A stretch of 64,000 bases of DNA, from the NCBI RefSeq assembly GCF_034808145.1, contig NZ_JAXHGM010000005.1, positions 157,076 through 221,075 on the forward strand. Reading direction: 5' to 3'. Below the pieces are notes generated by a model. That model worked only from the letters and a program-made list of their open reading frames with translations, did no database searches and was not told the origin of the DNA. Shown here piece by piece: positions 24,607-32,842 of the stretch (position 1 is the stretch's first letter; the number at the start of each line of letters is the position of its first letter). Source of the DNA: Halorubellus sp034808145. Its GTDB lineage: Archaea; Halobacteriota; Halobacteria; Halobacteriales; Natrialbaceae. A program made the translations under genes and the position numbers.

Positions 24607-25523
24607 ACCGGCCCCTCTTCGTCGTCGCGGTCGACCTGACCGGCCGCGGCGGCGTCCTCACTCACGCCCACGATCTCGCCGTCCTCCCAGACGTAGAACC
24701 CCTCACCGGTCTTCCGTCCGAGCTTCCCGGCGCGGACCTTCCGCCGGAGGCTCTGGGGTGGCTTGAAGCGCTCGCCGAGTTCCTCCCGGAGGTGCTCGAG
24801 GATGTCCAGGCGGACGTCCAGCCCGACGACGTCGCCGAGTTCGATGGGACCCATCGGGTGATTGTACCCGAGCTCCATCGCGGCGTCGATGTCCCGCGGG
24901 CTCGCGACGCCCTCCTCGACCATCCGCATCGCCTCCACGCCGAGCGTGACGCCGAGTCGGCTCGTCGCGAACCCCGCCGAGTCCCGGACGACGACGGCCT
25001 CCTTGTCGAGGTCCTCGGCGAAGTCCGTCGCGAACCGGACCGTTCGCTCGCTCGCCTGCTCGGGGACGACGACCTCGACCAGCCCCATGATGTGCACGGG
25101 ATTGAAGAAGTGCAGGCCGACGGCGCGCGACGGGTCGTCGAGGACGCTCGCGATCTCGGTGACCGAGAGCGAGGACGTGTTCGACGCGACGATCGCGCCG
25201 TCGTCGACGACCGCCTCGATCTCCTCGAACGTCGACTGCTTGAGGTCGACGGACTCCGGGACCGCCTCGACGACAAGGTCGGCGTCCGCCGCCGCCTCGT
25301 CGAGGGCCGTCGTCGTCGAGATGCGGTCGAGCGTCGCTTCCTTCTCGTCGGGCGTGACCTTGCCGCGGTCGACGCCGCCCTGGAGGTTGTCCGCGATGGC
25401 GTCGACGCCCTCGTCGAGGACGGTCTCGTCGATGTCGCGCATCGCGACGTCGTGGCCCGCCATCGCGCTCACCTGCGCGATGCCGTGGCCCATCGTGCCG
25501 GCTCCGAGTACACAGATACGCAT
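24597..25523 (-). CDS. 3-hydroxyacyl-CoA dehydrogenase
   Basis: 308 residues. The N-terminal NAD domain has VLGAGTMGHGIAQVSAMAGH and an acidic residue after strand 2 (MRDID). ASNTSSLSVTEIA and GLHFFNPVHIMGLVEVV carry the catalytic His; the C-terminal domain shows NHPMGPIELGDVVGLDVRLD and GRKTGEGFYVWEDG. It oxidises 3-hydroxyacyl-CoA to 3-ketoacyl-CoA with NAD+. The start at 25523 is directly before the NAD-binding strand. It lies 53 bases after the HMGCS-like/DUF35 gene and overlaps the following hydratase by 10 bases. Confidence 0.95.
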   Translation of the reverse strand: MRICVLGAGTMGHGIAQVSAMAGHDVAMRDIDETVLDEGVDAIADNLQGGVDRGKVTPDEKEATLDRISTTTALDEAAADADLVVEAVPESVDLKQSTFEEIEAVVDDGAIVASNTSSLSVTEIASVLDDPSRAVGLHFFNPVHIMGLVEVVVPEQASERTVRFATDFAEDLDKEAVVVRDSAGFATSRLGVTLGVEAMRMVEEGVASPRDIDAAMELGYNHPMGPIELGDVVGLDVRLDILEHLREELGERFKPPQSLRRKVRAGKLGRKTGEGFYVWEDGEIVGVSEDAAAAGQVDRDDEEGPVWE

Positions 25524-25576
25524 ACCAGAACGCGCGACGGCCTGGCAGGTAAGCGTTGCCCGTTCCGGGCGTCGCC

Positions 25577-27082
25577 TCACCGACGTCCGGCGGGCCGCAC
25601 CTTGAACCCGTACCGCGTCACGCCCTCCTGCGTGTATATCCGGCGGACGGTCGCGACGACGTCGTCGCCCACGGAGACGTCGCCGCCGTCGACGTCCGTC
25701 ACCTGCGCGGGTGCGCTCACGGTGTCGTCGCTCGCGGGAGCGTCGAACGCGACGACCACGACGTCGAAGTCGCCGTCTCGCTGCTGTTGTTGCGCGAACT
25801 CCGGCGGTGCACCGCCCTGCGATATCGTCGTCGCCGCCTCCACCCGACCCGTCCCCGGTAGCTGAACGTCCTCGTAGCCCGCCATCGAACGGCAGTCGCC
25901 GCACGCGCCCTCCGGCGGGAACGCGAGCGCACCGCACTCGGTGCATCGCCCCGCGACGAGCCGATGCCGCTGCGGGAGCGTCCGCCGCCACGACGGCACG
26001 CTCACGTACGCGCCACCGCCCTCGGGCGGGTCGTCGGGAACGACCTCGTCGCGGAGGCGGAGGTACTCGGCGTACGAGAGCTCGCGCTCGTCGTCGCGCT
26101 CCAGCGCGAGCGACGCCGGCATCGCGCCGTCCGCGTCGACGACGAACGCGTCCGCGCCCGCGCCGCTCCCGTAGCCCGCGACGAGCACGCGACGGACGTC
26201 CGGGTCGTCGAGCGCGCGTGCGAGCCCCAGGAGCGCGCTCGCCGCGCCCGTGTCGCCGAGGTCGTGCACGGTCGCGACCCGCTGTATCGCGTCGGTGTCC
26301 ACGCCGAGCGCGCCCGTCGCGCGATACGGCATCGAACCGTCCGGCGCCTGCACGGCGGCCGCGTCCACGTCCACGCCGCCATCGGTCGTGCGCGCGTCGA
26401 GCGCGCTCGCCGCGCCGGCGAGCGTCTCCGCGAACGCCGCCCGGTCGTACGACGTCACGCCGAGCCCGTCGACGCGCTCGCTGCCGCGCTCGCGGAACCG
26501 CGTCCCCGGGGTCGGGCGCGCGAACGACCCGCGATAGAGCGCGTTCGCCGGCCCGCCGTCCACGACGACGAACGCCACGGCACCGGCGCCCGCAGCCTGA
26601 TCTCGCTCGCCAGCGGGCTCGCCCTTCGGGCAGTCACTCGCGACGACGAGCGCGTGCTCGCCGTCGTCGAGGGCCGCGTCGAACCCGGCGGCGAGCGCGC
26701 GCGTCCCGGCTCGCGTACTCCCGCCGAACGACTCGAAACGAGCCGTCTCGGGCACACCGAGCGTGGACCCCAGACGGATCGAGACGTCCTCCTCCTCCAC
26801 GGGCGGCGTCGTCGACGCGAACGCGAGCAAGCCGACCGAACTCGCGTCCGTCCCGTCCGCGTGCAGCGCGTTCGTCGCCGCCTCGTACGCCATCGTCAGC
26901 GCGTCCTCGTCCGCGCCCGGGACCGCCTTCTCGCCGACGCCCGACGCCTGCACCGACCCCCACGCCGCCTCGACCTCGCTCGCCGACAACCGGTTCCGCG
27001 GTGCGTACGCGCCGACCGCGCGGATGCCGTTCGACCCCTTCGAGCCCTCGACGTCCCCGTCGCGGGTGGCGTCGTCGCTCAT
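25577..27082 (-). CDS. HMG-CoA-synthase-like protein fused to a DUF35 OB-fold domain
   Basis: 501 residues. About 20-350 is a thiolase-fold domain similar to archaeal HMG-CoA synthase (IRAVGAYAPRNRLSASEVE, FASTTPPVEEEDV, DCPKGEPAGERDQAAGAGAV). About 370-500 is a DUF35 domain: a zinc rubredoxin knuckle (CTECGALAFPPEGACGDC) and an OB fold. DUF35 proteins help thiolases and HMGCS form complexes or pass acyl-CoA. The cysteine expected in the catalytic ACKAGT motif is replaced: GSTRAGT, with Thr123 at the Cys position. So normal HMG-CoA synthesis is doubtful. It overlaps the thiolase gene by 4 bases, which suggests one complex. It could be a pseudo-enzyme subunit or a specialised ketosynthase. Confidence 0.85.
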   Translation of the reverse strand: MSDDATRDGDVEGSKGSNGIRAVGAYAPRNRLSASEVEAAWGSVQASGVGEKAVPGADEDALTMAYEAATNALHADGTDASSVGLLAFASTTPPVEEEDVSIRLGSTLGVPETARFESFGGSTRAGTRALAAGFDAALDDGEHALVVASDCPKGEPAGERDQAAGAGAVAFVVVDGGPANALYRGSFARPTPGTRFRERGSERVDGLGVTSYDRAAFAETLAGAASALDARTTDGGVDVDAAAVQAPDGSMPYRATGALGVDTDAIQRVATVHDLGDTGAASALLGLARALDDPDVRRVLVAGYGSGAGADAFVVDADGAMPASLALERDDERELSYAEYLRLRDEVVPDDPPEGGGAYVSVPSWRRTLPQRHRLVAGRCTECGALAFPPEGACGDCRSMAGYEDVQLPGTGRVEAATTISQGGAPPEFAQQQQRDGDFDVVVVAFDAPASDDTVSAPAQVTDVDGGDVSVGDDVVATVRRIYTQEGVTRYGFKVRPAGRR

Positions 27083-28281
27083 CGCGCGCTCACCTCCGAG
27101 GCCCGCTCCAGGACGTGAACGACCGCCGCACCGCCGCTGCCACCGACGTTGTGCGTCACGCCGCGTTCGGCGTCCGCGACCTGTCGCTCGCCCGCATCAC
27201 CGCGGAGCTGCTTGTACGCCTCCACGACCTGTCCCGCGCCCGTCGCCCCGATCGGGTGACCCTTGGACTTCAGGCCGCCCGAGGAGTTCACGACGACGTC
27301 ACCCCCGTGGTCGCTCCGGCCGTCCGCGACGAACGCACCGGCGTCCTCCGGCGCGCAGAACCCGAGGTCCGCGTACGCCATCAGCTCCGCGATGGCGAAG
27401 CAATCGTGGACCTCCGCGAAGTCGACGGCGTCGGTCACGGCCCCCGCCTCGTCCGCGTCGATGCCGGCGCGGTCGTACGCGCGCTCGGCGGCCATCGCCG
27501 ACGCCGGCACGCTCGCGTACGTGTCACGCTGGAAGAGCCCGACCGCGTCCGACGCCGCGCCGACGCCCGCGACCCGGACCGGGTCCGCCGAGAGCTCGCT
27601 CGCGACGTCCTCGCTCGCCACGAGCACCGCCGCCGCGCCGTCCGTCGTCGGACAGCAGTGATAGAGCGTGAGCGGGTCCGCCACCACCGGGGCGTCCCGC
27701 GCGTCCTCGAGCGTGCACTCGAACCCGAGCTGGGCGTGCGGGTTCTTCGCGCCGTGCGCGTGATTCTTCACCGCGACCTCCGAGAGCGCGTCGGGGTCGG
27801 TGCCGTACGCGTCGACGTGCGCGCTCGCCATCTGCGCGTACACTCCCGCGAACGTCGTCCCCGACAACCGCTCCCACTCCGTCTCCCCGCTCACGCCGAG
27901 CCAGTACCGGGTCGCGTCACCGGACGCGTCCGTCATCACCTCGTACCCGCCGGCGAGCACGAGGTCGGCCATCCCGGACTTCACCGCCTGCACCGCCTGC
28001 CTGACCGCGTACCCCGACGCCGCGCACGCGTTCTCCACGCGGGTCGTCGGTACCCCGTGTAACCCGACGTGCTCGGTGACCGCCGGCCCCGACAGCCCGA
28101 TCTGTCGGCCGCCGACCCCGAGCGTCCCGAGGACGGCCTCGTCGACCGCGTCCGGGTCGAGATCACCGTCCACGGAGTCGACCGCTGCCTCGTACGCGGT
28201 CGCGAACAGCGACCGGTAGCTCTCCTCCGGGAACGAGCCGAAGTCGGACTGGCCCGCACCGACGACGTATGCCTCGCGCAT
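27079..28281 (-). CDS. Thiolase family protein (acetyl-CoA acetyltransferase-like)
   Basis: 400 residues of the SCP2/archaeal thiolase type. The nucleophilic Cys lies in TTRVENACAASGYAVRQA. Later catalytic parts are EVHDCFAIAEL and GGLKSKGHPIGATGAGQV; the usual final Cys-x-Gly is replaced by HNVGGSGGAAV, common in this archaeal group. It cleaves 3-ketoacyl-CoA or condenses acetyl-CoA. ATG 28281 precedes the first strand (AYVVGAGQSDFGSF). It is first of a four-gene operon with the fused HMGCS-like/DUF35 partner (ATGA overlap), dehydrogenase and hydratase. Confidence 0.92.
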   Translation of the reverse strand: MREAYVVGAGQSDFGSFPEESYRSLFATAYEAAVDSVDGDLDPDAVDEAVLGTLGVGGRQIGLSGPAVTEHVGLHGVPTTRVENACAASGYAVRQAVQAVKSGMADLVLAGGYEVMTDASGDATRYWLGVSGETEWERLSGTTFAGVYAQMASAHVDAYGTDPDALSEVAVKNHAHGAKNPHAQLGFECTLEDARDAPVVADPLTLYHCCPTTDGAAAVLVASEDVASELSADPVRVAGVGAASDAVGLFQRDTYASVPASAMAAERAYDRAGIDADEAGAVTDAVDFAEVHDCFAIAELMAYADLGFCAPEDAGAFVADGRSDHGGDVVVNSSGGLKSKGHPIGATGAGQVVEAYKQLRGDAGERQVADAERGVTHNVGGSGGAAVVHVLERASEVSAR

Positions 28282-28517
28282 GCCTCGACATGCAACGGCA
28301 GCGAGCATATAACTCGGGGAACCGCGCCTCGAACGGGGACCCCCGACATCATCTCACGCTGCGTGGTGGTGCATGGGGCTCGGTCCGCTGCGGGACGAAC
28401 GGATAGAGAGGCGGACGGTCCTCGCGCTCTGGACCGTCGGACTCCTCGCTCTCGCCGGCGTCGCCGCGGTCGCCGCCCGACCCATCACTTTTCACCGAGA
28501 ACGCAGAACTCGTCGAT

Positions 28518-28994
28518 ATGACGCGTCCCTCCGCGCGCGACGACCCGCTCCAGCCCGTTCGCGACGCCGTCAGAACCAGCATGCCCGCCATCGCCGGCTT
28601 CGGCGCACTCGTCGCGTTCCTCACCGGGTTCGTCCCCGGGTCGCCGCTCCTCGGCGGCGCGGTCGCCGGCTGGCTCGTCCGCGAGACCCGCCGCCGCGGC
28701 GCGCTTGCGGGCGCCATCGCGGGGGTCCTGTTCTCGCTCCCGTCGCTCGTCGCCCTCTGGGCGATCCTCGCGGTCGCGTTCGGCATCTCCTTCTTCGCCG
28801 TCATCCCGGCGGCGTTCGGGTTCCTCCTCGTCCTCTTCGGGCTCGCCGGCGTCGCGTACACGCTCGGCCTCGGCGCGCTCGGCGGCTACCTCGGCGTCGT
28901 CGCCTACCAGCGCCGCTACCAGCCGTCGTCGACCGGCGACGCCACGGGCGGTGCGCGGTCCCGGGACAGCCAGTTCGACGACACCCAGTTCTGA
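28518..28994 (+). CDS. DUF5518-type membrane protein
   Basis: 158 residues with four hydrophobic segments and the Gly-rich signature of the family: AGFGALVAFLTGFVPGSPLLGG, AVAGWLVRETRRRGALAGAIAG, and a closing LGLGALGGYLGVVAY. The polar C terminus (about 25 residues) is disordered. It should lie in the cytoplasmic membrane. A second paralogue follows at 29128. A TTTTC box lies about 24 bases before the ATG. Function unknown. Confidence 0.75.
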   Translation: MTRPSARDDPLQPVRDAVRTSMPAIAGFGALVAFLTGFVPGSPLLGGAVAGWLVRETRRRGALAGAIAGVLFSLPSLVALWAILAVAFGISFFAVIPAAFGFLLVLFGLAGVAYTLGLGALGGYLGVVAYQRRYQPSSTGDATGGARSRDSQFDDTQF

Positions 28995-29127
28995 GCAGAA
29001 GCCGCCCCGAACGGGGATTCCCAAGCGACGGTCGCTAGAATCGTGATCGGCGAGACCCGTGATATTCGGTCTCTCGCCCCCCGAGAGACGGGGATCGATT
29101 TACTACCTCATACGTCGTACTGATGGT

Positions 29128-29694
29128 ATGAACGAGTACTCAACCACCTCCGGTGCCGGCCGCTCCCGCAGCGGGTTCGTCAACGCGCTCCTCGGCGCTG
29201 TCGTCATGGTCGTCTTCAGCTGGATTCCCTTCGCGCCGGTCGTCGGCGGTGCGCTCTCGGGCTACCTCGAAGCCGAAGCGCGCGACGGGACGCGGTCGGT
29301 GTCGCGACGCGGGGTCCGCGTCGGCGCGCTTGCCGGCCTCCTCGCCGCCATCCCCGCGCTCCTCGTCATCGCACTCGTCGGGTCCGTGTTCACCGTCGGG
29401 TGGGTCGGCCTCGTCGCGTCCGGCGGCGGCGGCCCTCGCGTCGCACTCGGCCTCCCCGTTCTCGCGTGGGTTCTCGTCGCGGTCGTCGTCGCCGTCGCCG
29501 TCCTCTACCACGTCGCGTTCAGCGCACTCGGCGGCTGGCTCGGCGCGGAACTCGCCACTCGCGACGACCACGCGTCAGCGGGACACGACACCGGCTATCG
29601 CGACAGCGCTCCCGCGGAGCGACCGCTCGACGAGGCCGACGACGACGCCGACGGCGGACCGCGCTCTCGCGACGCGGACCTCGAGGACCGCTGA
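29128..29694 (+). CDS. DUF5518-type membrane protein (paralogue)
   Basis: 188 residues, same layout as the gene before it: N-terminal Ser/Thr-rich head, four membrane segments (FVNALLGAVVMVVFSWIPFA, APVVGGALSGYLEAEARDG, RVGALAGLLAAIPALLVIAL, VLVAVVVAVAVLYHVAFSAL), the GALSGYLEAE and SALGGWLGAEL motifs, and an acidic tail rich in Asp/Arg. The pair probably arose by duplication, although the sequences have diverged strongly. An A/T-rich TTTACTACC about 28 bases upstream of the ATG suggests its own promoter. Confidence 0.7.
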   Translation: MNEYSTTSGAGRSRSGFVNALLGAVVMVVFSWIPFAPVVGGALSGYLEAEARDGTRSVSRRGVRVGALAGLLAAIPALLVIALVGSVFTVGWVGLVASGGGGPRVALGLPVLAWVLVAVVVAVAVLYHVAFSALGGWLGAELATRDDHASAGHDTGYRDSAPAERPLDEADDDADGGPRSRDADLEDR

Positions 29695-29802
29695 CCCGGA
29701 CACCTCTCGAACGGTCGTGAGTCGGTCCCCGGTGGAGGGCCTCCGGCGGGCCGGACGTCGGCGGTCCACGGCCGACGGTCGTCGCGTGGAAACGACCACC
29801 AT

Positions 29803-29811
29803 CGTTTTTAC
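29803..29811 (+). promoter_or_regulatory. TATA box of the MaoC-like gene
   Basis: CGTTTTTAC, centred about 27 bases before ATG 29834, predicts a leaderless transcript. Confidence 0.5.
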
Positions 29812-29833
29812 TGACACCCCGCGAAGGCCCGGT

Positions 29834-30322
29834 ATGGCTTACAGCTACGAACCCCACTACTTCGAGGACATGGAGGTCGGGAAGACGTTCGAGAGCGCCG
29901 GGCGGACCGTCACCGAGTCGGACTTCGTCTTCCACTCGATGTTCGCGGACGACTGGACGGAACTCCACACGAACGCGGAGTACAGCGAGGACGGCCCGTT
30001 CGGGGAGCGCATCGGTCACGGGCCGATGACGTTCATCCTCACCACCGGGATGGTCCAGCGCTGCGGGTTCGTCGAACGCACCGTCATCGCGTTCCTCGGC
30101 ATGAACTACATGGACGTCCCGAACCCGCTCACCATCGGCGACACCATCAACGCCGAGTTCGAGGTCACCGACAAGCAGACCTTCGAGAGCCGCGAGGACG
30201 CCGGGCTCGTCGTCATCGACGGTACCACGTGGAACCAGGACGACGAGGTCCTCCTCGAGGGCGACATGAAGTTCATGTTCAAGAAGCGCGCCGCGTACGA
30301 GGACGACCCGGAGTCGCCCTGA
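29834..30322 (+). CDS. MaoC-like hotdog hydratase
   Basis: 162 residues, single hotdog. YFEDMEVGKTFESAGRTVTE opens as in MaoC/(R)-hydratases; the catalytic D-x(4)-H-type pattern is in FADDWTELHTNAEYSE, followed by GPFGERIGHGPMTFILTTG, the helix carrying the second part of the site. The C-terminal strand ends EGDMKFMFKK. It hydrates an enoyl-CoA, probably (R)-specific, or acts on a related branched acyl-CoA. It stands alone but belongs to the acyl-CoA theme of this region. Confidence 0.88.
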   Translation: MAYSYEPHYFEDMEVGKTFESAGRTVTESDFVFHSMFADDWTELHTNAEYSEDGPFGERIGHGPMTFILTTGMVQRCGFVERTVIAFLGMNYMDVPNPLTIGDTINAEFEVTDKQTFESREDAGLVVIDGTTWNQDDEVLLEGDMKFMFKKRAAYEDDPESP

Positions 30323-30420
30323 GAGCGGGTCCGGAGAGCGCCCTGACGCCTCGGGGAGTCGGCGGCGGCGGACGCTCCGAACCCAGTGGATTTTTGTCAC
30401 GATGGCGACGAGTGACTGAC

Positions 30421-31266
30421 ATGTCGGTCCTGTTCAGTATCATCGGGCTCGTCGTCGGTGGCATCGCGACCGTGTGGGGATACCGGCGTCGAGCGTACCA
30501 CCAGGTCATCTCGGGGACGCCGACCTCGCGCGTCCTCGACGTCGACGAACCCGGACTCGTCGAACTCAAGGGCGAGGTCGCCGCGACCGGCGACGACGCG
30601 GGAACCATGCAGGCGCCGCTCTCCGGCGACACGTGCGTCGTCGCCGGCTGGGAGGTCGACGAGTGGAACGAGGGCGGCAAGAACAGCTCGTGGCACGAGA
30701 TCGCCGAGGGCTACGACTCTGTGCCGTTCCTCGTCGACGACGGGAGCGCCGAGATACTCGTGCGCCCCGGCTCGGACGCCGACGCGAGCAACTGGACGTC
30801 GAACATCTCGCTTGATGGCCTCGACGACAGCGTCGCCGTCGACGGCGTGACGGTGGACTTCCAGCACCTGCGCGTCGAGCACCAGCTCGACCCGGACGAC
30901 CCGACGCCGGCGCGCGTCGAGGAGTTCGAACGCCGCGCGCCCGGTATCGACGCGCAGACCGGCTCGGTGTTCAACGCCATCGACTTCGGGAACGCCCACG
31001 GCGAACGGAAGTACAAGGAGGGAATCGTGCAACCGGGCGACAGCGTGTACCTCCTCGGAGCGGTCGAACCGGCGGACGGGGACGCCCGTCCCGACCGACG
31101 GCTGCGGCCCGAGGACGCGGTCGTGACGCCCGCCGGCGACGACGAGTTCATCCTGTCGACGCGCAGCGAGGAGCAACTGTTGTCCAAGAGCCGGTACGGA
31201 CTCCCCGCGATGGTCGTCGGCGCGGTCGTGATGGCCGCGAGCGTCCTCTACACCATCGGGCTCTGA
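30421..31266 (+). CDS. GIDE-domain membrane protein
   Basis: 281 residues. A short N-terminal helix (LFSIIGLVVGGIATVWGYRR) and a C-terminal one (YGLPAMVVGAVVMAASVLYT) flank about 220 residues resembling the GIDE domain of MULAN-type proteins: GLVELKGEVAA, APLSGDTCVVAGWEVDEW, VPFLVDDGSAEILVRP, and KYKEGIVQPGDSVYLLGAV. Archaeal forms lack a RING finger, as here, so ubiquitin ligase activity is not expected. It is anchored at both ends. Function is unknown. A TTTTTG element lies 28 bases upstream of the ATG. Confidence 0.8.
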   Translation: MSVLFSIIGLVVGGIATVWGYRRRAYHQVISGTPTSRVLDVDEPGLVELKGEVAATGDDAGTMQAPLSGDTCVVAGWEVDEWNEGGKNSSWHEIAEGYDSVPFLVDDGSAEILVRPGSDADASNWTSNISLDGLDDSVAVDGVTVDFQHLRVEHQLDPDDPTPARVEEFERRAPGIDAQTGSVFNAIDFGNAHGERKYKEGIVQPGDSVYLLGAVEPADGDARPDRRLRPEDAVVTPAGDDEFILSTRSEEQLLSKSRYGLPAMVVGAVVMAASVLYTIGL

Positions 31267-31338
31267 ACCGACGCGCCCCTCGAACCGCTCGCTCGGCGAT
31301 TGCGAAGCGTTTTGCGTCCGCGCCTGGGACTACGCCGC

Positions 31339-31752
31339 ATGGACGTTCGGTCGTACTTCGCGTCGTCGCGGTTCGCGGTGGTCGTCGCCGGCATCGCCGT
31401 CGCCATCCCCACCGGCTTCCTCGTCACCGACCTCCTCGGGAACGACTCGCTCGGATTCCTGACCATGTTCGTCCTCGGCGTGTCGGTCCCGCGGACGTAC
31501 TCGCGGTCCTGGCCCGAGCACGACGACCGCCTGCACGCGGTCGCGTGGGCCATGGGAGCGTGTGCGGCCGCGCTCGCCGTGCTCCTCGTGGCGCACGTCG
31601 CAACGAGTGCGTTCCTCGACGAGTTCTGGGGTGCCGTCGGCGCGTTCCTCGTCGTCGAGGTGCTGCTGTCGGCCGTCTCGCGCTCGTTCGAGTCGGCCAC
31701 CGAGTCCGCCGGCGACGACTCGGCGACGACGGACGTCGACGGCTCCGACTGA
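31339..31752 (+). CDS. Small multi-helix membrane protein
   Basis: 137 residues with four hydrophobic stretches (FAVVVAGIAVAIPTGFLVTD, LGFLTMFVLGVSVPRTYSRS, AVAWAMGACAAALAVLLVAH, WGAVGAFLVVEVLLSAVSRS) and an acidic tail (ESAGDDSATTDVDGSD). The SVPRTYSRSWPEHDD loop is the most distinctive part. Cytoplasmic membrane; no recognised family. The CGTTTTGCG box near 31309-31313 is about 28 bases from the ATG. Monocistronic. Confidence 0.65.
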   Translation: MDVRSYFASSRFAVVVAGIAVAIPTGFLVTDLLGNDSLGFLTMFVLGVSVPRTYSRSWPEHDDRLHAVAWAMGACAAALAVLLVAHVATSAFLDEFWGAVGAFLVVEVLLSAVSRSFESATESAGDDSATTDVDGSD

Positions 31753-31828
31753 CCGGGTTCGAGCGGTACGACCCATCCCTGTCGCGCGATGGGGTACGTT
31801 TTTGCGAGTGGCAGTACCAGGTCCAGAC

Positions 31829-32701
31829 ATGAGTCTCCCGGACGTGCTCGCGGACGAACCGCGGGCGATCGACACGCACGCCCATCAGCCGACCGAGGAG
31901 TTCCTGTTCGACGCCGGTGGCGAGATGATGCAGGACGCCGCCGAGCGCTTCGGGAAGGAGATGGTGCCCAACGACTACGAGCAGATGCGCGCGGAGTACG
32001 AGCGCGCCGGCATCGGGAAGGCGGTCCTGCTCGGGTGGGACGCGGAGACGAACACGGGGAACCCGCCGGTGCCGAACGACTACGTCGCCGAGGTCCGCGA
32101 CGAGCACGACGACTTCTTCGTCGGATTCGGGAGCGTCGACCCGCTGAAGGACGACTGCGTCGAGGAGGCGATCCGGTGCGTGGAGGACCTCGACCTCTCC
32201 GGGTTCAAGTTCCAGCAGATCGCGCAGGGGTTCGACCCGAGCGACCCCGAGCACGAGGAACTCTGGAACACCATCGAGGACCTCGGCGTGCCGTGCGTGT
32301 TCCACGGCGGGAACTCGACGCTCGGCGCGTGCGCACCCGGTGGCCGCGGGCTGAAGATCAAGTACGGGAACCCGATGCTGCTCGACGACGTCGCCGCCGA
32401 GCACCCCGACCTCCAGATGCTCATCGCGCATCCCGCGTTCCCGTGGGAGAAGGAACAGCTCGCGATCTGCCAGCAGAAGGGGAACGTCTACATGGACCTC
32501 TCGGGGTGGATGCCGAAGTACATCGACGACCAGGTCCTGCATTACGCGAAGACCGTCCTCAAGGACAAGGTGATGTTCGGGACCGACTACCCGATGCTCG
32601 ACCCGCAGGCGTGGATGGAGCAGTTCGCGAACCTCGAGTACAGCGAGGACGTCCAGCGCAAGCTCCTCTGGGAGAACGCCGAGGACTTCCTCGGACTCTG
32701 A
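31829..32701 (+). CDS. Amidohydrolase family metal-dependent enzyme (COG2159-type)
   Basis: 290 residues. The TIM-barrel start holds the metal motif IDTHAHQPTEE. Later ligands fit FHGGNSTLG, LIAHPAFPWEKEQL and a final Asp in MFGTDYPMLDPQAWME, the ACMSD/decarboxylase-type amidohydrolase pattern. Enzymes of this group decarboxylate or hydrolyse aromatic and cyclic acids. The gene is next to a CoA ligase and within a region of aromatic/fatty-acid catabolism, so an aromatic substrate is plausible but unproven. TTTTTGC lies 28-30 bases before the ATG. Confidence 0.85.
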   Translation: MSLPDVLADEPRAIDTHAHQPTEEFLFDAGGEMMQDAAERFGKEMVPNDYEQMRAEYERAGIGKAVLLGWDAETNTGNPPVPNDYVAEVRDEHDDFFVGFGSVDPLKDDCVEEAIRCVEDLDLSGFKFQQIAQGFDPSDPEHEELWNTIEDLGVPCVFHGGNSTLGACAPGGRGLKIKYGNPMLLDDVAAEHPDLQMLIAHPAFPWEKEQLAICQQKGNVYMDLSGWMPKYIDDQVLHYAKTVLKDKVMFGTDYPMLDPQAWMEQFANLEYSEDVQRKLLWENAEDFLGL

Positions 32702-32842
32702 CCGCGGCCGACGTCACCGCGACCCGAACGCGGTCGCGTCGCCGCGGGCCCGCGCACTCGCTCGCTTTCACTCGGTTCCGGATTGCGGTAACTTTTGGTC
32801 GAACACGCGGCTTTTGAACGACCCTGAACGTAACGGACGTTG

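Noticed and set aside
25577..28281. Mevalonate-pathway operon (thiolase plus HMG-CoA synthase)
   Set aside because: The synthase-like protein lacks the catalytic Cys and the next genes are a beta-oxidation dehydrogenase and hydratase, so a degradative role fits better.
28373..28500. Short hydrophobic frame (TVLALWTVGLLALAGVAAVA)
   Set aside because: It runs out of frame into the DUF5518 gene and becomes Arg/His-rich. It may be a fragment of a decayed membrane protein but has no end of its own.
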